A stretch of 64,000 nucleotides of DNA from WHSW01 sp963722175 (GTDB taxonomy: Bacteria; Actinomycetota; Thermoleophilia; Solirubrobacterales; 70-9), in contig CAVRKA010000003.1 in assembly GCA_963722175.1 (NCBI GenBank), forward strand, positions 186,001 through 250,000. Reading direction: 5' to 3'. The notes beneath the pieces are model-generated. The model was not told the origin of the DNA, did no database searches, and was given only the letters and a program-made list of their open reading frames with translations. Position 1 is the stretch's first letter. Every line of letters begins with the position of its first letter. Made by a program: the position numbers and the translations under genes. This document shows, piece by piece, positions 26,502-35,640 of this stretch.

Positions 26502-27383
26502 TCAGCGCGGTGACCGGGCCGTCACGGCCCAGGTCGACGCGGGAGCGACGACAGCGCCGCCGTCGACGACGAAGTCCGCGAGCGCCTCGCGTAAATCGGC
26601 GGCGATCGTCGGCCTGATCTCGTCGACCCGGTCCCCCCACATCCGCAGCACCTCGGCCGCGGGACCGAGCGCCAGGTTGAACGCGACCGCGTGCTCGAGG
26701 TCATTGCCGATCTTGTACGGCAGGTCCTGGCGAGCAAGGCGGACGTCCTCGAAGCCGGCGTGCAGGAGCACATCGCTCACCGTGTCCGCGTTGGCCATCG
26801 AAAACGGGCCGGGGCCACAGCGCGGCGCGTCAGACTCCTCCGGCTCCTCCAGATACTCGGCCACCACCAGCTCCGCCCGGTGCATCACGTCGTTGTCGAG
26901 CTTGCGCCGCCAGACCACCATGTTCAGCAGGCCGCCCGGCGTAAGGGCCTCGCGCACGTTGCGAAGCGCCGCCACCGGGTTGGCGAAGAACATCGTCCCC
27001 ATGCGCGAGAACGCGTAGTCGAAGGTCTGATCGAACCCGGTGACCTCGACATCGCAAGTCGCGAAGCTGACGTTCTTGAGCCCCGCGGCAGCGGCCTCGT
27101 CGATCGCCGTCTCGATCATCCGCTCGGCGACGTCCACCCCATGCGCGTGGCCGTCGGCACCGACCAGCTCCGCGAGCCGGACGGTCGTATCGCCCAGCCC
27201 GCAGCCGATGTCGAGCACCCGATCACCCGCGGACGGCGGATTGGCGGCGAGCGCTCGCTCCCCGTGCTCGCGCAGCCCCGCGGCGACGAGGTCCCGGTAC
27301 TCGATCCAGACCTCGAACAGCGGGCCGTTCCAGGCCTCGGTCGCCTCGACGTTGTCCTCGACGATCCGGATCGCGTTCTCCAC
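26502..27383 (-). CDS. SAM-dependent methyltransferase (UbiE/class I)
   Basis: This 293-residue protein has SAM motif I in RVLDIGCGLGDTTVRLAEL, the acidic end of beta 2 in HGVDVAERMIE, and post-motif LTPGGLLNMVVWRRK. It is likely a small-molecule or lipid methyltransferase in the cytoplasm. It lies just upstream of the SnoaL-like gene on the same strand, and the two may act together, but no pathway can be named. Confidence 0.88.
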   Translation of the reverse strand: MENAIRIVEDNVEATEAWNGPLFEVWIEYRDLVAAGLREHGERALAANPPSAGDRVLDIGCGLGDTTVRLAELVGADGHAHGVDVAERMIETAIDEAAAAGLKNVSFATCDVEVTGFDQTFDYAFSRMGTMFFANPVAALRNVREALTPGGLLNMVVWRRKLDNDVMHRAELVVAEYLEEPEESDAPRCGPGPFSMANADTVSDVLLHAGFEDVRLARQDLPYKIGNDLEHAVAFNLALGPAAEVLRMWGDRVDEIRPTIAADLREALADFVVDGGAVVAPASTWAVTARSPR

Positions 27384-27442
27384 GGCATGCTCAGTCTACG
27401 ACGACTTACCGGCCATCGACGGCGCGTCGATAAGCGCGACCG

Positions 27443-28873
27443 CTACGGAAGCGGCGGTCCCTTGGCGGACGGGACGCAGAGCTGATTCGGCCTGATCGTG
27501 CGGAGCGCCCGCTGCTCGAACTGGTTGCGAATCGCGTAGTTCTGTTGGTTGACCGGCCGGACGATCTTGTAACAGACGAGGTGCTGGACCGGATGCCGGA
27601 TCGGGGTGGTGCCGCCGTGGATCTTCTGGACCGGCACGCAGAGCCGCAGCGCCGGGCCGATGACGACGTTCGTCTCGACTCCGAACTGGTCTTCGAGGTT
27701 CACCTGCGGGATCGGGTTCGCCGACTGCAGCGGGGTGACCGGTTCGACCCCGTAACACTGGAAGTGGTCGATTCTGAACGCGTCCGGGATCGGAGCGAAC
27801 TGGCCGGGCACCTTGCGCTTCTCGGAGGTCGCGCAGAGCCGTTGGGGCCTTAGCACCCGAAGTTGCTGCGAACCGAGCTGGTTCCGGACCGGGCGCACCT
27901 GGTTGACCGCTGGTCCGCCGACCACGTAGCACTGCAGGTGCGCGCGCTGGTTGATCCACGGCTCGGCGTTCTTCCGCACCGGGTTGCACAGCTCGGCGCG
28001 CCTGAGCACGTTCGTGTTTCTGGAGCCGAATTGGTCGGTGAGGTTCACGGTCACCTGCGTGAAGGGCTCCTCGGTGACCGCGTAGCACTTGAAGTGCTCG
28101 AGCGCGGCCTGTGCCGGGTAGACCGCGTGCTGAGCGGGGGACGGGTTGGTGGCCTGATGGATCGCGATGGCCTTGTTGAGCGTCGGGGTCAATCCGGGAC
28201 AGAAGCCGTCGTTCACCCCGGCTCGCCGGAGGGCGGGCGGGAGACAGCCCGCTCGCCAGGGCGGGTTGCCGGCCGTGTCGAACTGGAACGGAGCCGGCGG
28301 GGTGCTGGTACGCACCGCGCCGTCGGAGTACCGGGTAAAGGTGAGCAGCGGGAACACGCTGAACTGCGAGTCGAAGGTTCCTCCGGTCGGCCCTGTGGGC
28401 GTGATCGCAAGTTGACCCTGCGACGGTGGGTTCGCGGCCTTGGTGACGGCCACGTCCCACAGCTCGGGGTTCGAACCTCCCGTGTACGTGACGGTGATCG
28501 GCTGGACGCTGACCAGGTTGAGCGCGACGAGCTCGATCGGGACCATGCCCGGCGGCGGGACCGTGATGCCGGAAGGTCGCCGGACGATCGTGTCGGCGTC
28601 GCCGATGGTCGTGGGGCCGAACACATTCAGCGGCACGCCGGCCAGCGGCACGTTGCCGGTAAAGGGGTCTGACCCCGGATCGAAGAAGCTCGGCGGGATC
28701 GCGGTCAGGCCGGCGAAGTCGACGGAGGTGCTCTCCGGGTCGGTCGCGAGGAAGTCGTGCCCGGGCGGGATCGTGATCTGCGCCCCCGCGGACGCCGGCA
28801 GCGCGACGCAGAGGAGCGCGCTCACACATGCTGCTACGGCCCTGCCAATCGAACGCAAGCCGACTCGCCTCAT
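27443..28873 (-). CDS. Secreted protein with four HxxCY...LCxP repeats
   Basis: This 476-residue protein has a signal peptide (residues 1-31, ending ASAGAQ). The first half is unassigned. The second half has four repeats of about 55 residues of the form HFKCYxV...DQFG...V.R...LCxP(V/S), each with one Cys at each end, probably disulfide-bonded. They begin near HFKCYAV, HLQCYVV, HFQCYGV and HLVCYKI. I recall a similar secreted repeat domain in other actinobacterial and deltaproteobacterial proteins, but its role is unknown. The gene is divergent from the TolB-like gene with about 180 bp between. Confidence 0.78.
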   Translation of the reverse strand: MRRVGLRSIGRAVAACVSALLCVALPASAGAQITIPPGHDFLATDPESTSVDFAGLTAIPPSFFDPGSDPFTGNVPLAGVPLNVFGPTTIGDADTIVRRPSGITVPPPGMVPIELVALNLVSVQPITVTYTGGSNPELWDVAVTKAANPPSQGQLAITPTGPTGGTFDSQFSVFPLLTFTRYSDGAVRTSTPPAPFQFDTAGNPPWRAGCLPPALRRAGVNDGFCPGLTPTLNKAIAIHQATNPSPAQHAVYPAQAALEHFKCYAVTEEPFTQVTVNLTDQFGSRNTNVLRRAELCNPVRKNAEPWINQRAHLQCYVVGGPAVNQVRPVRNQLGSQQLRVLRPQRLCATSEKRKVPGQFAPIPDAFRIDHFQCYGVEPVTPLQSANPIPQVNLEDQFGVETNVVIGPALRLCVPVQKIHGGTTPIRHPVQHLVCYKIVRPVNQQNYAIRNQFEQRALRTIRPNQLCVPSAKGPPLP

Positions 28874-28999
28874 GGTGCCCCCTTCCGTGGGGTGATGTTG
28901 ATGCTCTGTCGACGCTATACCTGCGGCGAGCCCGCGTCAACCCCCCCGTCGCGGTTCGAGCATGAAATTTGTCGAGGGCCCGGCGCGGACCCCTATTTC

Positions 29000-29013
29000 A
29001 GGTGTTATCACCT
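29000..29013. promoter_or_regulatory. Inverted repeat AGGTG-TTAT-CACCT upstream of the TolB-like gene
   Basis: A perfect 5-bp inverted repeat with a 4-base spacer lies about 42 bp upstream of the GTG at 29055. It stands out in an AT-richer patch (CTATTTCAGG...CCTATAGCG), so it could be an operator or promoter element. No matching site was noticed elsewhere, so this is tentative. Confidence 0.3.
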
Positions 29014-29054
29014 ATAGCGCGCAGCCCGCGCCTGGCTTACGGTGCGACCGTCCC

Positions 29055-30770
29055 GTGAAGTCACACCTCCGCCAACCCAGCCGAGCCGCGTTGATCCTGG
29101 TCTTCGCCGCAGTGACGACCTTCGCGCTGCTGCTTGAGACGGGACGCTCGTCCGGTCATGCCGGCCATGCGGCCTCGGGCCAGGCCTTCGCCGTGACGGC
29201 GCCGAGCATCCCGCCGCTCAACACCGGCGGCTGCGGCGGCCCGAACGCGTCCTCGTTCCGGCCACCCGGGCTCTCCTGCTCGCCGCCGCCCCCTCCGGCC
29301 GGCCCCCCGGACCCGCCCGGGCCGCTCCACGGCAAGGTCGTCGCCTTCACCAGCGCGCTCGACCTCGTGCCCGGGAACGACGGCGGCGGCGAGGGTATCC
29401 GCGGTGGGATCTACGTCGTCAGGGCCGACGGAGCCCAACCGCGCAAGATCATCACCTACGACACGCTGCGGCGGAGCATCGTCGCGCACACCTTCCAGGA
29501 GCCCGACGATCACCCGCAGATCTCGCCTGACGGGCGCCGGATCGTCTGGACGTCAAGTCGCGCCGACGAGAGCCAGGGGGTGCTGCAGTTCGACCACATC
29601 AACTGGGACGTCTACGTCGCCGACATCAACGGTGCGAACGTGCAGCGGCTGACCACCGGCGCGGGCCTCGACACCGAGCCCACCTGGGCAGCGGACGGAT
29701 CGAAGATCTACTGGGTGACCGGAACCGACCCGCTCTTCGGCGAGGGGAACCTCGACATCTGGCGGATGAACCCCGACGGCTCGGGCAAGCAACCCGTCGT
29801 CGCGACGGCGAGCTCGGAGTTCGAGCCCGAGGTCTCGCCCGACAACCAACGGATCTCGTTCACGCGCGATCTCGGCGGCGTGGCCCTGCGCGGGTACGAG
29901 GTGTTCACACGGCTGCTGTCGACCGGCTCGGAGAAGCGGATGACCAACAACAACGAGGCCGATCACGACTCGAGCTGGTCGGCGAACAACACGAGGCTGT
30001 TCGTGACCAGCGAAGAGGACAACATCAAGCAGCCGTACGGCGACGTGTACCGGCTCGACTCGACGACGGGCGCGGTCAAGGCCCGGACGACCAACCGCGC
30101 GCTCTCGCGCGGGGATCCGAGCGTCGCGCCCGACCAGGCGGCGATCGCCGCGATGGAGCCGCTGCTGCCGGTCTCGCGCGGGCCCCACGTGATCGACCTC
30201 TTCGACCTCGACGGGAACAACCTCGGACACGTCGGCGGCCCGGGCCTGGTCGACATTCATCCCAACTTCGGTGTGCTCGCCGACTCGGACGGCGACTCAA
30301 CCCCCGACTACCTCGAGTCGGGGAGCGTCGGCGAGCCCCGGGTGGACCTGCCGCGCACGGTCCGCGCCGGCAAGCCGTTCACCGCCCGCTTCGCCTGGAC
30401 GCACCCCGAGGCATGGCGCGGCATGGATGCGACGGAGCTGTTCCTGACCAGACGCGACCAACCGATCGCCGCCGTGCGACTGCTGATCGGCTCGGACAAG
30501 CTCTCGGCCTGGGACAACACCCTGGGCGGCTACGGAGTCGCGCGGCGCCCGGGAGGAAAGGGCGTCCTGCGATCGGGTGGCCTCCGCCTCGAGCTGAAGC
30601 GCTCGCGGGTGATCGAGACGTCCCAGCAGACGATCACCACCCGCCTTCGACTCGAGCTCGCCAAGAGCCTTGCCGGACACACGTTCGGAGTCCAGGTGCA
30701 GGCCGACGATCTCGACGGAGACCACCAAGGAGAGCGGATCGGCGGCGAGACGATCCGCGTCCGGCGTTAG
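29055..30770 (+). CDS. Secreted TolB-like/WD40 beta-propeller protein
   Basis: This protein of about 571 residues has a membrane-crossing or signal segment (ALILVFAAVTTFALLL) and a Pro-rich linker (SCSPPPPPAGPPDPPG). Several TolB-type blades follow: HPQISPDGRRIVWTSSR, EPTWAADGSKIYWVTG and EPEVSPDNQRISFTRD. After the propeller there is an Asp-rich segment (DSDGDSTPDYLE, a calcium-binding type III repeat) and a C-terminal beta domain. The GTG at 29055 is preferred because it places the hydrophobic segment at residues 12-27; an ATG at 28962 would add 31 residues. Probably a cell-surface binding protein. Confidence 0.78.
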   Translation: MKSHLRQPSRAALILVFAAVTTFALLLETGRSSGHAGHAASGQAFAVTAPSIPPLNTGGCGGPNASSFRPPGLSCSPPPPPAGPPDPPGPLHGKVVAFTSALDLVPGNDGGGEGIRGGIYVVRADGAQPRKIITYDTLRRSIVAHTFQEPDDHPQISPDGRRIVWTSSRADESQGVLQFDHINWDVYVADINGANVQRLTTGAGLDTEPTWAADGSKIYWVTGTDPLFGEGNLDIWRMNPDGSGKQPVVATASSEFEPEVSPDNQRISFTRDLGGVALRGYEVFTRLLSTGSEKRMTNNNEADHDSSWSANNTRLFVTSEEDNIKQPYGDVYRLDSTTGAVKARTTNRALSRGDPSVAPDQAAIAAMEPLLPVSRGPHVIDLFDLDGNNLGHVGGPGLVDIHPNFGVLADSDGDSTPDYLESGSVGEPRVDLPRTVRAGKPFTARFAWTHPEAWRGMDATELFLTRRDQPIAAVRLLIGSDKLSAWDNTLGGYGVARRPGGKGVLRSGGLRLELKRSRVIETSQQTITTRLRLELAKSLAGHTFGVQVQADDLDGDHQGERIGGETIRVRR

Positions 30771-30810
30771 GCGAGGTCCACCTGGGTCACCGGTCGGCCC
30801 GCGAGACCGC

Positions 30811-33753
30811 TCAAAAAGGAAGGTCGCAGCGGTCGGAGGCGTCGTCGGCATGCAGAAGGCTGCCACCGAACAGCGCCGGGTCGAAGAACCGCAGCGGGTG
30901 CAACCCGAGCCCGGGCGAGCGGGCGTCGGGGCGGTTGAAGAGCAGGTTCCCGATCGTTGCCGAGGGGAAGTTGTTGAACCCTCGCGTGGCGAACAGCCCG
31001 GTCTTGACCTCGGTCGTGCCCCTGTATCCCAAGGTGATCTGCACCTGCATGTTGTCGGGGAGGCCTGCCCATGGATGCCGCTGGTAACTGACATCCCCGT
31101 AGTCGAAGTAGCAGCCGGTCCCGTTCGGGTTTCCGGCGCCCTGGGGCTTCGGCGTGACCCAGATCAGATCGGGGTACACGCTGGGCACGAGGGCATTGGC
31201 GAACCACTGGTTCGCCGCGAGCCGCAACGGCGGGATCGCCTCGTCGACCGTCGGCGGCAGCTTCCAGGCGTTGTCGATCCGGTCGCGAACCGCCTGCATC
31301 TTGCCCCAGTCGCTGACCATCAGCAGGGCGATGCCGGTCGTTCCTCGCTGGGCGAACTCGTAGCGGTCGGCGAGCTTGCCGCCGAGATCGTTGACGTTGG
31401 CGGTGATCTGGTCGGCCAGCATCGGGCTGCCGTCGTCGTCTGCGAACAGCGAAACCAGGCCGAATGCCCCGGCGGTGCCCGACAGGGCGGGGGCCACCGC
31501 CTCGCTCGCGCCCTCGCTGGCGATCGCGAGCACGGCCGCCATCAGCTGGAGGGCCCAGCCGGTGGACCTCCCGCCGTCCGCGCCGACGTCCTGCTTCAGC
31601 TGGTCGCCGAGCCTCTGCAGGTCGAACTGGCTCGTTCCCTGAACGCGCCCGAACGGCTTCTGCAGGACGTCGAAGTAGTTCTTGATGTTGACCAGCGCGG
31701 AGATCTCGGTCAGGAGCTGTGCCCTGACCGACTCGAACTGCTCCGGAGTGAAGCCGGGGTCGCCACCGGGGTGGTGGACCGTGTTCGTGAGGTCGTTGTA
31801 CTTCTGGCCCCAGGCGGTGCCGTCGTAGTTCTCGTAGTAGCGCCGGCGCATCTCGCAGGTTTCGCTGCCACTCGAACAGAACTTGAGCGCGATGCCGATG
31901 TAGGTCTCGGCCCGCTTCTCACCGTCGGTCGTGAAGGCGGAGAATCCTTGCGGCGCCTGATAGGCGACCTCGAACATCTCGGCGGTCACCGGGCTCAGCT
32001 CGTCTGCGGCCAGCAGCGGCGAGTACCGGAAGTTGCGATCGCGGGACAGGATGCCGCTCAGCTCCCCCTCCTCGGCCGCCGAGGTGCTCGACTCGACCGC
32101 CGGCGCACTCCCGTCCACCTGCCCGACGAGGGCGTAGTCGTCGTCGCCGTCCAGCCCCTGGGCGACGAAGAAGCTGCTGCCAAAGCGCCTGAACGCCTCG
32201 GCGACGGTCTCCCAGCCGTGTGTCGCCCCCCGCGGGTGTCCGATGCTCTGGACGACCAGGAACGGTTGCCCCGACGTGTCCGCGTAGCCAAGCAGTCGCG
32301 CCCCGACGGCTTGCTGGGCGGCATCGAAGCTGCCTCCGTTGGTGGACACGGCTTCGTTCACGAGCGTGGCCCCGGTCATGCTGTCGACGAGGGCGACATG
32401 GAACCCCGCCGTCGCCCCCGCCGGAAGCTCCGCCGTGAGCGTCTGGTCCCCGACGCGGATGGTGTTGCTCGTCGGCTGCGCGCCGCCGGCGCGGGTATCG
32501 AAGGTCAGATGGTCGGGCGAGACGAGGTCGTAGTGCTTCTGGGCGAGGGGGTTCTCCGCCGCCTGGTTGAGCTGGAGGTAGGCACGGATGTTTCCCGCCA
32601 AGGGATCGTTCAGCTCCGTGTCGTTCTCGACCGGGATCTTCGTCCACCCCGCTCCATCCACTCCACCGGGGATCCCGACGATTGAGAAGGGGCGGCCGTT
32701 GGCCAGCGAGGACCTGCTCGCCTGGGTCAGCTTTTCGCCGCCGAGCGATGTGACGAGATCGTTGAATGCCGGAACGTCGCCGGCGATCAGGCCCCGAGGG
32801 CCGCTGACGATCATCAGGTAACGGTCGGTGTGGTCGTCTCCTCCCCACTTCGCCGCGATCCGCTTGAGCTGGTCGATCCCCGTCCCGTTGCGGGGCACGG
32901 TGCCCGACTCCACGACCTTGCGGGTGGTTCGCTCGAGGACGGCGACGAACACCCCGTTGCGATCGGTTGTGTCCGGGACCGCCGCGCCGTCGATGCGGAT
33001 CGCACCGTCCGGGGCCGCGGAGAGGGTCTCCAGGGCGACGCCGATCGGCGGGTCCGGAGGACGCACGGTGATCGTGACGGTGTCGTGGGCGGTGTCACCG
33101 CCTCCTGCGACGGCCAGGTGGAGGACATAGGTGCCGTTCACATTCGGCGTCAACTCGGGCGTAGTCGTCCGGGGGTCGACGATCCCGGCCTGCGATCCGG
33201 CCGGCGCGCGGGCGATCCGCCAGCGCGGGTTCCGCGCCTCCTCCGCGCCGGGCAGCCCCCCGCCGCCGAGGAGGAGGGTCTCGCCGACGAGGGCGCTCAC
33301 GTCACGGCCCGCGTCGGCGATCGTGGCCTCGTCGCGCAGGCGAACGGTCCGCGCTTCCACGTCGTAGCGGCCGCCGGGAAGTGATGCCCGGAGGCGAATC
33401 TGGTTGAGCCCCCCGCGCAGGCCATTGTGGGTGGTCAGGTGCGCGGCGCGGATCCGTCGTCCCACCCGGTGGAAGTGCACGCGGGCGCTGCGGCCGTTGA
33501 CCCGCGCGCGCACCGATGCGTCACGGGGAACCTTCACCCGGATGACGACCGGCGCGGTGGTGGTGCCCACCTGCACCGACTCGACCGAGAGCAGGTTCGG
33601 AGCGTGGCGTTCGGCGGCGGAGGCCGCGGGAGCTCCAGCGAGGAGCGCGATCGCTCCGACCGCGAACGCGAGAACGAGGATCGGCCGGGCGGCCACCGCC
33701 GAAGGCGGGGTAGTCAAAGGGCGCCGGCCATCGGACTCCCATCGGCCGGCCAC
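30811..33753 (-). CDS. Large secreted protein of unknown function with PKD/Ig-like domain
   Basis: This protein of 980 residues has a signal segment near residues 24-46 (ILVLAFAVGAIALLAG). An Ig/PKD-like domain follows (IADAGRDVSALVGETLLLGG ... NGTYVLHLAVAG ... DTVTITV). The remaining 700 residues match no family I recognise. They include SGPRGLIAGDVPAFNDLV, AFRRFGSSFFVAQGLDG and a Cys-bearing end. The whole length has one uninterrupted frame with normal codon use, so it is a real gene. The start may be later than GTG 33753, as a hairpin with complementary arms lies right behind that codon. It converges on the TolB-like gene. Confidence 0.72.
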   Translation of the reverse strand: MAGRWESDGRRPLTTPPSAVAARPILVLAFAVGAIALLAGAPAASAAERHAPNLLSVESVQVGTTTAPVVIRVKVPRDASVRARVNGRSARVHFHRVGRRIRAAHLTTHNGLRGGLNQIRLRASLPGGRYDVEARTVRLRDEATIADAGRDVSALVGETLLLGGGGLPGAEEARNPRWRIARAPAGSQAGIVDPRTTTPELTPNVNGTYVLHLAVAGGGDTAHDTVTITVRPPDPPIGVALETLSAAPDGAIRIDGAAVPDTTDRNGVFVAVLERTTRKVVESGTVPRNGTGIDQLKRIAAKWGGDDHTDRYLMIVSGPRGLIAGDVPAFNDLVTSLGGEKLTQASRSSLANGRPFSIVGIPGGVDGAGWTKIPVENDTELNDPLAGNIRAYLQLNQAAENPLAQKHYDLVSPDHLTFDTRAGGAQPTSNTIRVGDQTLTAELPAGATAGFHVALVDSMTGATLVNEAVSTNGGSFDAAQQAVGARLLGYADTSGQPFLVVQSIGHPRGATHGWETVAEAFRRFGSSFFVAQGLDGDDDYALVGQVDGSAPAVESSTSAAEEGELSGILSRDRNFRYSPLLAADELSPVTAEMFEVAYQAPQGFSAFTTDGEKRAETYIGIALKFCSSGSETCEMRRRYYENYDGTAWGQKYNDLTNTVHHPGGDPGFTPEQFESVRAQLLTEISALVNIKNYFDVLQKPFGRVQGTSQFDLQRLGDQLKQDVGADGGRSTGWALQLMAAVLAIASEGASEAVAPALSGTAGAFGLVSLFADDDGSPMLADQITANVNDLGGKLADRYEFAQRGTTGIALLMVSDWGKMQAVRDRIDNAWKLPPTVDEAIPPLRLAANQWFANALVPSVYPDLIWVTPKPQGAGNPNGTGCYFDYGDVSYQRHPWAGLPDNMQVQITLGYRGTTEVKTGLFATRGFNNFPSATIGNLLFNRPDARSPGLGLHPLRFFDPALFGGSLLHADDASDRCDLPF

Positions 33754-33778
33754 ACCCGGGCCTTTAGCTCACGTCGGC

Positions 33779-33907
33779 CTGTGACGCCAAGCGTCTTTGC
33801 AGAGTCCCAGGGTTTGGAGGACGGCTGCTTGCCTAGTAGGGTCCGTCACAGCTGCCCTTAGGGTTCTCTCGTTCCCTCCTCCCTTCCGAGCGGTGCCCAA
33901 CGAGAGA
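33779..33907 (+). promoter_or_regulatory. Structured leader upstream of the HD-GYP gene
   Basis: Two inverted repeats lie in the 175-bp gap upstream of the HD-GYP gene. One pairs CTGTGACG (33779-33786) with CGTCACAG (33845-33852). The other pairs TCTCTCGTT (33865-33873) with AACGAGAGA (33899-33907) around a 25-base loop, ending about 21 bp before the start codon. They could form a 5' leader RNA or be operator sites. The sequence does not match the GEMM cyclic-di-GMP riboswitch consensus. Confidence 0.4.
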
Positions 33908-33928
33908 GGACGAGAAACGAGGTTGGCC

Positions 33929-34540
33929 ATGGCCGACCGTCCGACCGCGGAATCCCCGCCGGCCCCGCCGGCCTCGCAGGCCAGTGGCCAGGTGATCCTC
34001 GTCCTGCGCAACCTGCTGGCGGAGCGCTACCCGGACCTCGGCGAGCACGTCAACAAGGTCTCGCGCCTGTCCGAGCGCGTCGGCCGCGCGGTCGGGGTGC
34101 CCGCCGACGAGGTGGACGCACTGAAGCAGGCTGCATTGCTCCACGATGTGGGCAAGCTTGCGCTTCCCGAGTCGATTCTCGCCGGTCCACGGCCGCTGGA
34201 TGAGGCCGAATGGCAGGTGATGCGCCTGCACACGGTCACCGGAGCGCGGATCCTCATTGCGGCTGGACTGCAAGGCAAGCTCATCGACTTCGTGCGCTCG
34301 AGTCACGAGCGCGTCGACGGCAGCGGTTATCCCGATGGGCTGGTGGGCGAGCAGATTCCGCTCGGCGCCCGGGTGATCGCTGTCTGTGATGCGTACGACG
34401 CCATGACCTCACCTCGCCCCTACCGGCCTGTCCCGATGTCCGGCGACGGCGCGTCCATGGAGCTGATGCGCTTCTCGGGCACACAGTTCGACATCGGCGT
34501 CGTGGACGCCTTCTGTCAGCTCCTCCTCCGCCACGACTAG
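33929..34540 (+). CDS. Minimal HD-GYP domain protein (putative cyclic-di-GMP phosphodiesterase)
   Basis: This 203-residue protein consists of little more than an HD-GYP domain. The metal ligands are His40, His72-Asp73 in LLHDVGKLALPE, His101 in LHTVTG, His126 in SSHERVDGSGYPDG and Asp152 in VCDAYDAMTS. The family usually has two His in HHE; here the first is Ser, so metal content or activity could differ. The GYP triplet is intact. No sensor domain is attached, and a Pro-rich 20-residue tail precedes it. The ATG at 33929 is chosen because the domain begins soon after it. Confidence 0.87.
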   Translation: MADRPTAESPPAPPASQASGQVILVLRNLLAERYPDLGEHVNKVSRLSERVGRAVGVPADEVDALKQAALLHDVGKLALPESILAGPRPLDEAEWQVMRLHTVTGARILIAAGLQGKLIDFVRSSHERVDGSGYPDGLVGEQIPLGARVIAVCDAYDAMTSPRPYRPVPMSGDGASMELMRFSGTQFDIGVVDAFCQLLLRHD

Positions 34541-34559
34541 GGCGCCCAAGGCGGCGAAC

Positions 34560-34595
34560 GTCCCTGAAGGTGCCCTGTAGGGGCTACTCAGGGAC
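34560..34595. terminator. Hairpin between convergent HD-GYP gene and MMPL remnant
   Basis: A perfect 8-bp stem (34560-34567 with 34588-34595, GTCCCTGA/TCAGGGAC) encloses a second 4-bp stem (GCCC, TGTA loop, GGGC). It lies 20 bp after the HD-GYP stop and 17 bp beyond the MMPL remnant's stop. It probably acts as a bidirectional terminator, although no T-run is present. Confidence 0.55.
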
Positions 34596-34611
34596 GGTCG
34601 ACGAAGTCCGG

Positions 34612-35417
34612 TCAGACCGGGACCGGCGCCGGCTTCGGCGGCTCGACGGGCTCTTCGGCCTGTGGCGGTTCGACGGGGGGCGCCGCGTCGCCCTCGGAGC
34701 CGATCCGCGGCAGCCACTCGAGCCACCTCGGCAGGTACCAGTTCCAGTCGCCGAGGACGGCCATGGAGGCCGGCAGCAGGACTCCGCGGACGAGCGTCGC
34801 GTCGATCAGGACCGCCGCCGCGAGGCCGACCCCGAGCTCCTGCAGGTCGAGGAAGTCGAGCGTCGGTTGGAGCTGGCGCCCCCGAACTGCTCGATCAGCA
34901 TCTCCGGATGCTCGGCCTGCGCGGCGGCGGTCGCCGCGAGCGTCGCATCGACGCGGTCCTTGGCCTCGATCGAGTCGCCCCCGATCACGAAGTTGACGAG
35001 CGCCGCGTGACCGTCCGCGGTGACCTCGGTGTCGCCGTCGAGCGGCGACAGCAGATCCTCCACGAACGGGACCTTCGAGAGCCGGGTCGTGACGTCCTCG
35101 GTCGCGGCCTGGAACTCGGGGTCGTGGAGGGTGAGCGTGTCGCTCTTCAGCAGCACGACCTCCTCGATCGGCCGCAGGCCCGCGTCGTCGAGCGCCTTCT
35201 CTGCGTCGTGCGACTCGCCGGTGAACTGGTCGACGCCGGTCAGCTGCTGCGTTCCGAGCGTCATGCCGAGAGCGAGAGCGATGACGACGAAGCCGAGCCA
35301 GCCGAAGATCGCCTTCTTCCGATTCGTGGCGCTCCAGCGGGCTGCGCGTCCCGCGAGCCCAGGGTTCTTGCTGCTCCGGGTCGTGCCGCGGGAGCCGTTC
35401 GGGTCCGTGTTCGCCAT
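34612..35417 (-). pseudogene. MMPL/RND transporter pseudogene with large internal deletion
   Basis: The N-terminal 190 residues (first helix KKAIFGWLGFVVIALALG, then EKALDDAGL and the porter-domain start up to IEQFGG) run in one frame. From about 34866 down to the TGA at 34612 another frame encodes the last 80 residues of an MMPL protein (LDFLDLQELGVGLAAAVLID, WNWYLPRWLEWLPR). About 450 residues with most of the membrane helices are missing, and the junction is out of frame, so the gene cannot make a transporter. This cannot be explained by a one-base error. MMPL proteins export lipids or drugs across the inner membrane. Confidence 0.8.
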
Positions 35418-35640
35418 CTGAGCCTTCCTTGGAGACAGTTAAGCGAAGGCCAAAGCGATGGCGGGGGCAACGCTCAGCGTTGCAAGAGTCAGCCGATCAA
35501 CGTCCGTCTAACGGGACTCATCGACCATACACCGACCCAGGCGGATCGCGAAACGAGGCCCCGGGTCGGCGCGATGTTCATGGAGCTCGCCCACACCGTC
35601 GATAGGCAAGGCGAACCTTCAATCCGCGTGAGAGGCCCCC

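Noticed and set aside
33754..33928. Cyclic-di-GMP riboswitch (GEMM type)
   Set aside because: The sequence has inverted repeats but lacks the GEMM consensus motifs; only an unspecified structured leader can be claimed.
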